This document shows positions 26,409-34,409 of a stretch of 39,035 nucleotides of DNA, piece by piece. The translations under genes and the position numbers were made by a program. Each line of letters begins with the position of its first letter. Within the stretch, counting starts at the first letter, position 1. The notes below the pieces were generated by a model. That model saw nothing but the letters and a program-made list of their open reading frames with translations. It searched no databases and was not told where the DNA came from. Source of the stretch: JBLIRR01 sp049472395 (GTDB lineage: Bacteria; SZUA-182; DTGQ01; JBLIRR01); assembly GCA_049472395.1 (NCBI GenBank), contig JBLIRR010000053.1:1-39035 (forward strand), given 5' to 3'.

Positions 26409-27995
26409 TTGAGCGTTAATTTTACTATCAGGCATTGCAAATATCAGGAATTGCCCTTATACGGCAAGAATCATCTCTTCTCATGGCTAGATGATGGAGT
26501 CACTCCTTCCCCCTTTTTCAAAAAAGGGACAGATCCTTCCGGCCTGTCAAGTTTCTCCTCATTTATGGATAGGGAGCACTTATCGCATATTTTACGTGTC
26601 TATAATACTGAATATGGATATAATGGTGATGAACGTATATGGGATGATATTGCAAAGGATGCATGTTTTATTGTAAGTGGGCATCAACCGGTGCTCATGA
26701 CAGGGCCTCTGTATATTTTCTATAAAGCGGTGAGCATAATAGCACTGGCACGGGAACTTCAAAAAAGGTGCCCCTATCGCATAATACCGCTTTTTTGGGT
26801 CGCTGCCGAGGATCATGATATTATGGAGGTCAATCATTTTTATTTCAACGGCATGCGTTTCACTTTCAAGTATGAGGCACCGCTTATCACGGGCCAGGTT
26901 CCTCAGGTTGCGGATATTTCATTAGTACAATGCCGCGATCTTCTTCTTCAATTCCTCGATTCTCATATGCCGGAGAGCGAATTTAGTCCATGGGTGAGGG
27001 ATATGATAGCCTCATCTTCGTTTGATAATTATGCCTCTTTATTTATTAGTTTATTAATAAAACTGTTTAGCGCATGGGGCCTCATAGTGGTGAATCCACT
27101 TTGGATCCGGAGCTTAACCTCTCAGGTTCTTGCCCACATGGTTGACGGATGGGGTGATGCATCTGAGTCCCTTGTGAAGGGCGGAGAGATACTCAAAAAA
27201 CATCGCTTCTCCCCGCCCTTAAACCGGTTGGGGATCTTTGAAATCGTCAATGGAAAACGAAAAGCCCTTTCTTTTTCAGAAGATGGGATAATCTTTGATC
27301 ATGGAAAATGCAGTTTCACTGAGGGTGCGGAAAGAATAAAAGAAAATCCGGATTCATTTTCCGGGAATGTTGCCCTACGACCCATAGTGCAGGATGCTGT
27401 TATCCCCTGCCTGCTCACAGTTGGCGGACCTTCGGAATTATTGTATCTATGGCAGATTTCACCCTTGTATGACGTAATGCATATTACACGCTCTTCTATT
27501 TTCCCTCGAATAAGTGGTACAATAATAGAAAATAAAATAAAAAGAATTTTATTGAAGATGAATATGTATGATCAACTGCCCTCCATATTCTCAAAGGACT
27601 CCACGATCTTGAACGATAGACGTCCAAAAGTTGACATGAATCCGGATATTATGAAGATCGAAGAATCAGTTAAGGAGATGATGGCAGCTATTGGCAAAGT
27701 TTCAGCAGGGAAAGAGAATAAACGCTGGGTAGAGAAAGAAAAAGATATGATCGAAAAGAGGATAGTAAAATTAATTAGTCGTTTGAAGGAAGAAGAACTT
27801 GAAGAAATTGGGCTTGGGAAAAGCAGACTTGAGAGGATAAAAAATGCCCTCATTCCTGGTGGCAAACCGCAAGAGAGAGTAGCCAATATTTTTCAATATC
27901 TTGTTTTATATGGTCCTGATTTTATTGAGGCTTCGCTCGAAAGCTTGGACCCATTCAGTTTACAGCACCACCTTGTGGAGATTGAATCAGCATGA
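26409..27995 (+). CDS. bshC: Bacillithiol biosynthesis cysteine-adding enzyme BshC
   Basis: BshC adds cysteine to glucosaminyl-malate, the last step of bacillithiol synthesis. The 528-residue protein shows VSGHQPVLMTGPLYIFYKA (89-107) and IPLFWVAAEDHDIMEVNHFY (126-145), the two hallmark blocks, then LRPIVQDAVIPCLLTVGGP and a C-terminal coiled coil (about 420-480, Lys/Glu rich) as in characterised BshC. The proposed start is TTG at 26409 with GGTGGGG ahead; the next in-frame Met is too deep, so the start is plausible but not certain. Its stop overlaps bshB1 by 4 bases (ATGA). bshA, the glycosyltransferase of step one, is not in the window. Confidence 0.93.
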   Translation: MSVNFTIRHCKYQELPLYGKNHLFSWLDDGVTPSPFFKKGTDPSGLSSFSSFMDREHLSHILRVYNTEYGYNGDERIWDDIAKDACFIVSGHQPVLMTGPLYIFYKAVSIIALARELQKRCPYRIIPLFWVAAEDHDIMEVNHFYFNGMRFTFKYEAPLITGQVPQVADISLVQCRDLLLQFLDSHMPESEFSPWVRDMIASSSFDNYASLFISLLIKLFSAWGLIVVNPLWIRSLTSQVLAHMVDGWGDASESLVKGGEILKKHRFSPPLNRLGIFEIVNGKRKALSFSEDGIIFDHGKCSFTEGAERIKENPDSFSGNVALRPIVQDAVIPCLLTVGGPSELLYLWQISPLYDVMHITRSSIFPRISGTIIENKIKRILLKMNMYDQLPSIFSKDSTILNDRRPKVDMNPDIMKIEESVKEMMAAIGKVSAGKENKRWVEKEKDMIEKRIVKLISRLKEEELEEIGLGKSRLERIKNALIPGGKPQERVANIFQYLVLYGPDFIEASLESLDPFSLQHHLVEIESA

Positions 27996-28723
27996 GGGTG
28001 GATGTATTGGCAATTGGTCCCCATCCTGATGATATAGAGCTCTGTATATGCGGTACTTTACTGAAATTAATCGATCGAGGTAAGACTGTTGTGATCGCTG
28101 ATCTTACACGAGGTGAGATGGGAACTCATGGGGCAGAGCAGATCAGGCTTCGAGAGGCAAGTGAAGCTGCAAGCCGGATGGGCGTATGTGAAAGAGTAAA
28201 TCTTAACCTTGGGGATGGAATAATCTCTGATAATCTTAACAATAGGATAAAAATAGTTGAGCTTATACGGGAATTCAGACCATCAATTGTAATGACGAAT
28301 TATTGGGATGACCTTCATCCCGACCATAGTATTGCAGGTCAATTAGTCGCAAAGTGTAGTTTTCTCGCGGGTCTTTTAAAATATCCCGCGAGTAAAAAAC
28401 ATTACCGGCCAAGAGAAGTACTTCATTATATGTCTCACTACAGTTTTGTTCCCACCTTTATTGTAGACACTACACAGTATTTTGAGAAAAAATTGGACGT
28501 CTTAGGGGCATATTCTTCTCAATTCAAATCTTTTGAAGCATATAATTTTGGCGAATCTGCTCGTCAGGATTTTAAGAAATTTTTTCATGCCATAGAGATA
28601 AAGGACCGCTATTATGGATCATGTATACGATGTTCTTTTGGAGAGCCTTTTTTTGTCAAAAAAGCCTTACCAATGAATGATCCTGTTGACCATTTTTTGG
28701 ACCCAGACCTTCAACGGAGATAA
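27992..28723 (+). CDS. bshB1: N-acetylglucosaminyl-malate deacetylase BshB1
   Basis: This is a LmbE/PIG-L family zinc-dependent deacetylase of 243 residues that removes the acetyl group of GlcNAc-malate in bacillithiol synthesis. Zinc ligands are H11 and D14 in GPHPDDIEL and H112 in LHPDHS. The BshB1-type blocks DLTRGEMGTHG and IRLREASEAASRMGV follow. Family and neighbour bshC agree, so this is a bacillithiol-specific member rather than a mycothiol or LmbE type. It converges on fmdE with a 7-base gap. Confidence 0.94.
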   Translation: MRVDVLAIGPHPDDIELCICGTLLKLIDRGKTVVIADLTRGEMGTHGAEQIRLREASEAASRMGVCERVNLNLGDGIISDNLNNRIKIVELIREFRPSIVMTNYWDDLHPDHSIAGQLVAKCSFLAGLLKYPASKKHYRPREVLHYMSHYSFVPTFIVDTTQYFEKKLDVLGAYSSQFKSFEAYNFGESARQDFKKFFHAIEIKDRYYGSCIRCSFGEPFFVKKALPMNDPVDHFLDPDLQRR

Positions 28724-28730
28724 ACTGCTT

Positions 28731-29312
28731 CTAATGTGAGATTTCTGGTTGAATGATTGATAAGGGATCATATACTTTCTTTATCTCTCGCTTGCACGGT
28801 ATGCACAACCTATTGTTGCCAAATCTAATTAATTTGTTTTCCTTGACCGGCTCATGGCACAGGTCACATTCTTCTGATTTTAATATCTGGGCTTTTGGTG
28901 GTGGCTGTATGTTTCCGCTGGTAATATGAAATAGCTCAAGGGGAGCCTTGGATATAAGCGTGTATGCTTTTATCTGTTTATCTTCAATTTCAGAATAAAG
29001 TGCAGTATTTTTTAAGGAAATTCTTATGCACTTACTGGATTGTCTTTTGAAAAAGGTATACACATGCTTCCCATAATTTTTAATGATTAAGTTTCCCTTC
29101 CCCAAGGTGCACCCGGTAATTATTTGTATTGCATCTATAGCACAGGAGTCATTTTCAACCACTGCCACAATTTCTTCATCCATGCTCCTGTTACCAATAA
29201 ATTCCAATGCTATCTCCGAGACTTTAATCCCGATTGCCAGGCCGGGACAAAAGTGTCCGTGAAATTCAATAGACTTTGTTTGAATATCTTCAATACTATA
29301 TTGTATGCTCAT
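28731..29312 (-). CDS. FmdE-family protein with C-terminal zinc ribbon
   Basis: This is a 193-residue protein of the FmdE family (named after formylmethanofuran dehydrogenase subunit E, but widespread in bacteria without that enzyme). N-terminal domain: IEFHGHFCPGLAIGIKVSEI (H18, H20, C22), then VVENDSCAIDAIQIITGCTL (C57, C68). C-terminal zinc ribbon: CDLCHEP followed by CIPCKREI. It binds a metal in both parts by family expectation; the reaction is unknown. No formylmethanofuran pathway gene is nearby. Instead it is divergent from znuA (140-base spacer), which suggests a role in zinc or other metal handling, or in a metalloenzyme. Confidence 0.9.
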   Translation of the reverse strand: MSIQYSIEDIQTKSIEFHGHFCPGLAIGIKVSEIALEFIGNRSMDEEIVAVVENDSCAIDAIQIITGCTLGKGNLIIKNYGKHVYTFFKRQSSKCIRISLKNTALYSEIEDKQIKAYTLISKAPLELFHITSGNIQPPPKAQILKSEECDLCHEPVKENKLIRFGNNRLCIPCKREIKKVYDPLSIIQPEISH

Positions 29313-29384
29313 GTATTTTTTATCGACATAACACTATATAGAGTTCAGATATAAGGAGGGCTGAGGTAAATTGCTGGATTGATA

Positions 29385-29413
29385 TTGAAAATTAGGAGAG
29401 TTCATGCTATAAA
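29385..29413 (+). promoter_or_regulatory. Promoter of the znu operon
   Basis: TTGAAA at 29385-29390, 17 bases, then TATAAA at 29408-29413, with TG at 29405-29406 one base before it (an extended -10). Spacing and sequence are close to the sigma-70 ideal. The start site should be near 29420, about 30 bases ahead of the chosen znuA ATG. I do not see a Zur-type palindrome overlapping it. Confidence 0.65.
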
Positions 29414-29452
29414 TGACACTATTCGATTATTTTTATGAACAGGGAAGAAAAG

Positions 29453-30346
29453 ATGTCGAAATCATATTATATACTTGTGGCGAGCGCTGTTTTATTGAGT
29501 GTGAGCATACATAGTATTTGTCGAGCCGGTATAATAAATGTTTCTGTCAGTGTAGCGCCACAGAAGTTTTTTGTTGAAAGGATCGGGGGAGACTATGTGA
29601 ATGTTCAGGTTATGCTACCGGAGGATGCGAGTCCAGCAACCTATGAACCCTCTCCACGGCAACTCGCGAATCTTGAGAATTCAAAGATTTATATTAAAGT
29701 AGGGCACCCCAATTTTATTTTCGAGGATAAATTATTTAAACGAATAAAGCAGGGTAATACGTGTATGAAAGTGGTAAACATGTCTGATGGGCTTCACTAT
29801 ATTGAGATGAAAGCTCAACATCATCATGAGCATGAATCGCACCATGAGGGGAGAGATACAAGTGACCCTCATGTATGGGTTGCTCCTTATACGGTCAAGA
29901 TTGCTGCAGGCACTATATGTGCTGCTTTGTGTGAAATGGAGTCGGCGCATAGTGCTGAATTTATAAAAAATAAAAATACTTTTATAAAAGAGATTGATAT
30001 CTTAGACAAAGAAATACAAGATATCTTGAAAGGTGTTACCCAACGGAAGTTTATGGTTTATCATCCGGCATGGGGATATTTTGCCGCGCAGTATGGACTT
30101 ATTCAGATAGCCATTGAAACAGGGGGGAAAGAACCCTCACCCTTAGAGCTCACGGAACTTATTAAGAAGGCACAAGAAGAGAACATAAAGGTGATTTTTG
30201 TCCAGGAGGGTTTTCCTAAGGATCGTGCCTCTATTATTGCAAAAGAAATCAAGGGGAGCGTGGTTGAAATTAATCCTCTTGAGTATAATTGGATCGAGAA
30301 TATCAGGAAAATCTCGAAAATTTTTAAATCAGCACTTACACAGTAA
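29453..30346 (+). CDS. znuA: Zinc ABC transporter substrate-binding protein (ZnuA type)
   Basis: This is a cluster A-I metal-binding protein of 297 residues with a signal peptide (MSKSYYILVASAVLLSVSI). Metal ligands fit the ZnuA pattern: VGHPNFIFEDK, then DPHVWVAP, then YHPAWGYFAAQYGL and a late acid in QEGFPKD. A histidine-rich loop precedes the DPH motif (HHHEHESHHEG), typical of zinc rather than manganese binders. I start at 29453 because GGGAAG is just upstream. An ATG at 29435 has no ribosome site and would add six residues ahead of the signal. It leads znuA-znuC-znuB. Confidence 0.92.
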   Translation: MSKSYYILVASAVLLSVSIHSICRAGIINVSVSVAPQKFFVERIGGDYVNVQVMLPEDASPATYEPSPRQLANLENSKIYIKVGHPNFIFEDKLFKRIKQGNTCMKVVNMSDGLHYIEMKAQHHHEHESHHEGRDTSDPHVWVAPYTVKIAAGTICAALCEMESAHSAEFIKNKNTFIKEIDILDKEIQDILKGVTQRKFMVYHPAWGYFAAQYGLIQIAIETGGKEPSPLELTELIKKAQEENIKVIFVQEGFPKDRASIIAKEIKGSVVEINPLEYNWIENIRKISKIFKSALTQ

Positions 30347-30355
30347 AAGAGTTAT

Positions 30356-31171
30356 ATGTATGAGCCCCTTATTAATGTTTTAAATGTGACCTTCGGCTAT
30401 AAGCAAGAACCGGTTCTTGAAGCGGTCAATCTTGCCATATTTAAAGATGATTATTTGGCCATCATTGGGCCCAATGGTGGTGGGAAAACGACGCTGCTCA
30501 AACTTATACTCGGTTTACTGCGGCCGTGGACAGGGGAAATTGATTTCCATTTTTCATCCCCTCATAAAAAAGAGGTTATTGGATATGTACCTCAGTTTTC
30601 CAATTTTGACAGGGATTTTCCTCTTAATGTCAAGGACGTTGTTTTGATGGGAAAATTGAAAGAGAGGGGTATATGGAAAAGATATTCAAGGCAAGATCAT
30701 TTGGATGCTGAAGAAGCCCTTGACCGTGTCAATCTCTTATATTCTAAAGACTCCCATATAAATGAACTCTCCGGCGGGCAGATCCAACGAGTGCTCATAG
30801 CGAGGGCCATAGTAGCAACACCTCAGATTCTTATGTTGGATGAGCCGACATCCTCAATTGATATAGGATCAAAATTTATTCTTAATGACCTTTTGCTGGA
30901 TATAAACAAAAAAATACCTGTCGTAGTAGTGAGTCACGACACAACTGCACTCGCAACGGGTATAAAACAAATAGCCTGTGTTAATCGACATTTACACTAT
31001 CATGAAGATGGCAAGTTGACCCAGGAGGTGATTGATGAGACCTATGGATGCCCTGTTGATATTATATCTCACGGTGTTGCACACCGGGTTTTACGCGAGC
31101 ATGATAAAGCTCATGGTCATGGGTGCCGTCATGATGGAAAAAAAAGAGAGAATAGGGAAAAGGAGAAGTAG
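30356..31171 (+). CDS. znuC: Zinc ABC transporter ATPase (ZnuC type)
   Basis: This is a 271-residue ATPase with Walker A GPNGGGKTT, Q-loop VPQFSNFD, signature ELSGGQIQR, Walker B LMLDEPTSSID and switch VVSHD. A C-terminal tail of ~50 residues is rich in His and Lys (HGVAHRVLREHDKAHGHGC), likely able to sense or hold zinc (inference). It follows znuA after 9 bases and ends one base before znuB. Confidence 0.94.
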   Translation: MYEPLINVLNVTFGYKQEPVLEAVNLAIFKDDYLAIIGPNGGGKTTLLKLILGLLRPWTGEIDFHFSSPHKKEVIGYVPQFSNFDRDFPLNVKDVVLMGKLKERGIWKRYSRQDHLDAEEALDRVNLLYSKDSHINELSGGQIQRVLIARAIVATPQILMLDEPTSSIDIGSKFILNDLLLDINKKIPVVVVSHDTTALATGIKQIACVNRHLHYHEDGKLTQEVIDETYGCPVDIISHGVAHRVLREHDKAHGHGCRHDGKKRENREKEK

Positions 31172-31172
31172 G

Positions 31173-31991
31173 GTGGGAGCGATTATTCGGTTTGAATTTA
31201 TGCAGAATGCGATTTATGCGGGGATCTTAACGAGTATTATTTGCGGTATTATTGGCGTATTTGTCGTGACAAAAAGATTAGTATTTATAAGCGGTGGCAT
31301 AAGCCATACTGCATTTGCAGGTTTAGGAATAGCCTATTATTTAGGCGCAAATCCAGTTTATGGGGCAATTATAATCGCGCTCTTTTCAGCAATCGGGATT
31401 GGTATTGCCCGCCAAGGAAAGGTTCAGCAAAATGATACAATAATCGGGGTCTTATGGGCTGTCGGAATGGCTATTGGGATAGTCTTTATTCATATTACTC
31501 CGGGATATACACCAAATTTAATGAGCTACCTTTTTGGGAATATATTGATGGTTTCCCGCAAAGATTTATGGCTTACTTTTTTTATGGCTATTGTGGTAAT
31601 AGTTACCATAATCGTATTCTTTAAGGAATTTGTCGCTTTATCCTTTGATGAAGAATTTTCGAGGGTGCAGGGATTGGCGACAGGGTGGTTAAATATACTT
31701 CTCTTAATACTTATTGCGCTCACAGTAGTGATGCTTATCCAGGTTGTTGGGATAATATTAGTCATTGCCCTTCTCACTATACCACCATCAATAAGCCTTG
31801 AATTAACCACGAACTTTACGAAAGCAATGAAATTTTCCGTTATAGCCGGTATGATAATGACACTGGGGGGGCTTGTTGTATCTTTTTATCTCGATATTCC
31901 CTCAGGTCCCGCCATAATTCTATTGGGCGCATTATTGCTTATTATAATTACGATGAGCAAAAGAAGCAGAGCACTTATGAGATTTTTTTAA
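31173..31991 (+). CDS. znuB: Zinc ABC transporter permease (ZnuB type)
   Basis: This is an ABC-3 family permease with seven to eight membrane helices and the block VFISGGISHTAFAGLGIAYY. I place the start at GTG 31173: AGGAGAAG lies just before it (31161-31168), and the znuC stop is one base upstream, giving 272 residues, the normal length. A longer reading from 31032 would overlap znuC by 140 bases with non-family sequence. The 3' end overlaps the convergent xylanase stop by 4 bases. Confidence 0.93.
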   Translation: MGAIIRFEFMQNAIYAGILTSIICGIIGVFVVTKRLVFISGGISHTAFAGLGIAYYLGANPVYGAIIIALFSAIGIGIARQGKVQQNDTIIGVLWAVGMAIGIVFIHITPGYTPNLMSYLFGNILMVSRKDLWLTFFMAIVVIVTIIVFFKEFVALSFDEEFSRVQGLATGWLNILLLILIALTVVMLIQVVGIILVIALLTIPPSISLELTTNFTKAMKFSVIAGMIMTLGGLVVSFYLDIPSGPAIILLGALLLIIITMSKRSRALMRFF

Positions 31992-33106
31992 TCGATCTTT
32001 TTTGGAATGACTAGCGCCTCAGTTAATGCCTTGTAAGCAGTCTTGGGATTATATGATGAATCGAAGATGAGCCCTGAATCCCATCCTCGGAAAAAATGAG
32101 GAATCCATGAATACTGATCTGATACGCCCCAGAGAACAAAAGCCTTACATGCGTCCGAAGATACGCAGGCTTCACATATATCATGGTAAATGTGTGCTTG
32201 CAGGCCACGACCCTCTTCTGTCACAGGTATCTTAATTCTTACATCCATCTCTGTAATATGCACATCTACACCAAGAGCAGCGAAACGTTCCATATTTTCA
32301 TACACATCGTGCGGATCTGGATATTCATCAATACTTATATGCATCTGTAATCCCACTCCATGTATCGGGATGCCCTGGTAAACCATATCCTCAACAAGCC
32401 TATAGATCGCATCGGACTTTTGATTCAAACCCTCTCCGCCATAATCATTATAGAATAACATTACATTCGGGTCTGCTTCATGAGCCCATTGAAAGGCCAT
32501 TTTAATATAGTCAGCGCCGATCGCATCAAACCAAAGATTTTCTCGTAATGAACCATCACTTAACACTGCCTCGTTCACTACATCCCATGCGAAAACCCGC
32601 CCTTTATAATGCTCAACAACTGTCGTTATATGTTCTTTGAGGATGGTGCTCAACTCATCCTGCGTCCAATCCCCTCCCTTGAGCCACTTAGGCAGTTGTT
32701 TATGCCATACGAGCGTATGACCGCGCACTTTCATGCCATGAGCTTCGGCAAAATCAACCATTGCATCGGCAGCTTTAAAATCGTAATGATCGTAACGAGG
32801 GTGAAGGGACTCAAATTTCATGGCATTTTCTGCAGTCACCATATTAAATTCGCGATTAAGGATTTGTCTATATAAATCCTCGGTCTGCAATGCTATGACA
32901 TCTACCGCCGCACCGATATATATGCCATTTTTTTTGGCAAGAGCCCGAAGGGATTGTTCATACAGAGAAAGATCAGGGGCTAAGAGAGGGGGCTTTGATA
33001 GTGGCGCACATGATACTATTACGCTACAAATAGCACAATACAATATCAGTGTAGCTTTTAAAAAAAGCCTTTGATGCACATGGAGGAGAAAAAACCGTTG
33101 GCCCAT
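31988..33106 (-). CDS. Endo-1,4-beta-xylanase, GH10, probable lipoprotein
   Basis: This is a single-domain GH10 enzyme of 372 residues that cuts xylan backbones. The acid/base is E179 in WDVVNEAVLSD, the nucleophile is E286 in DVHITEMDVRI, and substrate-site blocks VRGHTLVWHKQLPKWL and NAMKFESLHP are intact. An N-terminal signal ends in VIVSC (Cys33), a plausible lipobox, so the enzyme may be held on the envelope. The signal N-region is unusually long (about 16 residues before the hydrophobic core). There are no carbohydrate-binding modules and no neighbouring xylose-use genes, so it is an isolated enzyme. Confidence 0.94.
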   Translation of the reverse strand: MGQRFFLLHVHQRLFLKATLILYCAICSVIVSCAPLSKPPLLAPDLSLYEQSLRALAKKNGIYIGAAVDVIALQTEDLYRQILNREFNMVTAENAMKFESLHPRYDHYDFKAADAMVDFAEAHGMKVRGHTLVWHKQLPKWLKGGDWTQDELSTILKEHITTVVEHYKGRVFAWDVVNEAVLSDGSLRENLWFDAIGADYIKMAFQWAHEADPNVMLFYNDYGGEGLNQKSDAIYRLVEDMVYQGIPIHGVGLQMHISIDEYPDPHDVYENMERFAALGVDVHITEMDVRIKIPVTEEGRGLQAHIYHDICEACVSSDACKAFVLWGVSDQYSWIPHFFRGWDSGLIFDSSYNPKTAYKALTEALVIPKKID

Positions 33107-33151
33107 GAAAAAATTATACCTTCACTGCCCGGAAAAATACACTAAAAATTT

Positions 33152-34033
33152 TTATTCAGGCAACTCATAAGTAAGGCTTGGTTGTGGGAGTCCGTGCTTT
33201 ATTAATCCATGCAAAAATTCATGGATGGTTTTCTTATTTGCTTTGTGCACAGATCCGATACCCGTATAAATATTCCCGCTATACCAGCTCAATTCAAAGA
33301 AGGTTAATATCCATCCTGCTGTTGAGTTATTTTCCTGAAAGGCTTCATAAGCAGCATAACCAAACGCAGCATTAAGTAAGAGTGAGACGATGCCATCCTG
33401 CCACATCCCCGCATAAAAATGGCCTGCTCCGGGAATTAGAGCTGATGCTAATCCTCCAATGAAGGGAGATTTTAACCTTAATCGATTTCCTTCTCGTATT
33501 TTGGCTGAAATATCAGGATTCCCTTTGTGTAATTCATACCAGTCTGCTGCACTGTTCCATGCATTGAGCTTAAGGTAATTCCATCCTGTAATTATTTCGG
33601 CTTCCTCTTCAAAAACCTTATTTGTTTCTAACGCGAATAATTTACCGAGATGTTGCAAGGATAAATCGTAATGCTGCTTTTGATGATATAGCTTGGCCAA
33701 TGAAAACAGGGCCCATCCTGCTTCCTCTGTGTGAGGGTGTTGTTCGATAACCTGCGTGAGAAAAAAGCGTGCCTTATCAACATCTTCATTGGCAGCACAT
33801 GCGATTCCCAATCGAAGATCAATAAAGCCATTTTTGTTGGTAGAAGGGGAGATAAAAAACTCCCTATAGTATTCGGTAATTGCCCGATCATATTCTTGTT
33901 GCTCGAATAAATAATCTCCAAATTGGAGAGAACTACCCGTTGCCGCCCTATGACAGCCTATGCTCATGAAGAGAAAAATGAGAAACCAGCACACCACAGA
34001 AGCAAAGCTCACACGATACGCGCTACGATCCAT
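33152..34033 (-). CDS. TPR lipoprotein with C-terminal membrane-associated domain
   Basis: This is a 293-residue protein with a lipoprotein signal (WFLIFLFMSIGC, Cys27). TPR-like repeats cover about 35-170 (FGDYLFEQQEYDRAITEYYR, then AGWALFSLAKLYHQKQHYDL). The C-terminal ~100 residues hold hydrophobic stretches (GGLASALIPGAGHFYAGMWQ and DGIVSLLLNAAFGYAAYEAF), resembling DUF5683-type small membrane domains. It sits 22 bases after the YidD gene on the same strand. A lipid anchor plus membrane segments is an unusual mix. Function unknown; partnership with YidD is suggested by position. Confidence 0.75.
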   Translation of the reverse strand: MDRSAYRVSFASVVCWFLIFLFMSIGCHRAATGSSLQFGDYLFEQQEYDRAITEYYREFFISPSTNKNGFIDLRLGIACAANEDVDKARFFLTQVIEQHPHTEEAGWALFSLAKLYHQKQHYDLSLQHLGKLFALETNKVFEEEAEIITGWNYLKLNAWNSAADWYELHKGNPDISAKIREGNRLRLKSPFIGGLASALIPGAGHFYAGMWQDGIVSLLLNAAFGYAAYEAFQENNSTAGWILTFFELSWYSGNIYTGIGSVHKANKKTIHEFLHGLIKHGLPQPSLTYELPE

Positions 34034-34055
34034 AAAATTAATAGCCCAATTTCAT

Positions 34056-34409
34056 TTACCAAAAATTATTTTCCTCAGGCGGGTCCCACAATCGACCTTT
34101 TTTTTGATAGGGATACTGGTCTGTTCCCGTACAACTATGACATCGTTGAAGACGTCCTGATGTCATAACCACCCCTCGAAGCAGTCCCCATTTCTTGACG
34201 CATTGCACTCCATACTCTGAGCAGGTGGGATAAAAATTACAATCTCTTCCGTCAATTGAAGAAATATATTTCTGAAATAGATAAATTGCCCTCTCTCCTA
34301 CCCATTTTGGGACAGACGTCTCCATCTGAATATCTTGTGCCGAGCTATATGCCGCTCCATGCAGGAGAGTGATAAGAAGTAATATGGAGGTAAGGCTAGT
34401 TTTCTTCAT
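34056..34409 (-). CDS. yidD: YidD family protein with signal peptide
   Basis: YidD (Haemolytic domain) helps YidC-dependent membrane insertion and is normally a short cytoplasmic, membrane-associated protein of about 70-90 residues. Here the domain runs about 40-100: IYLFQKYISSIDGRDCNFYP, then TCSEYGVQCVKKWGLLRGVV, and LQRCHSCTGTDQYP; the conserved cysteines are present. It is preceded by a Sec-type signal (KKTSLTSILLLITLLHGAAY, cut near SSA-QD). So the copy seems exported or anchored, not cytoplasmic. Its start overlaps the aconitase end by 14 bases, and the TPR lipoprotein follows. Confidence 0.88.
   Translation of the reverse strand: MKKTSLTSILLLITLLHGAAYSSAQDIQMETSVPKWVGERAIYLFQKYISSIDGRDCNFYPTCSEYGVQCVKKWGLLRGVVMTSGRLQRCHSCTGTDQYPYQKKGRLWDPPEENNFW

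Noticed and set aside
29313..29452. Zur operator between fmdE and znuA
   Set aside because: I looked for an AT-rich palindrome overlapping the promoter and saw none good enough to report.
31032..31172. Long N-terminal extension of znuB
   Set aside because: It overlaps znuC by 140 bases and has no similarity to permeases; GTG 31173 with AGGAGAAG is the natural start.
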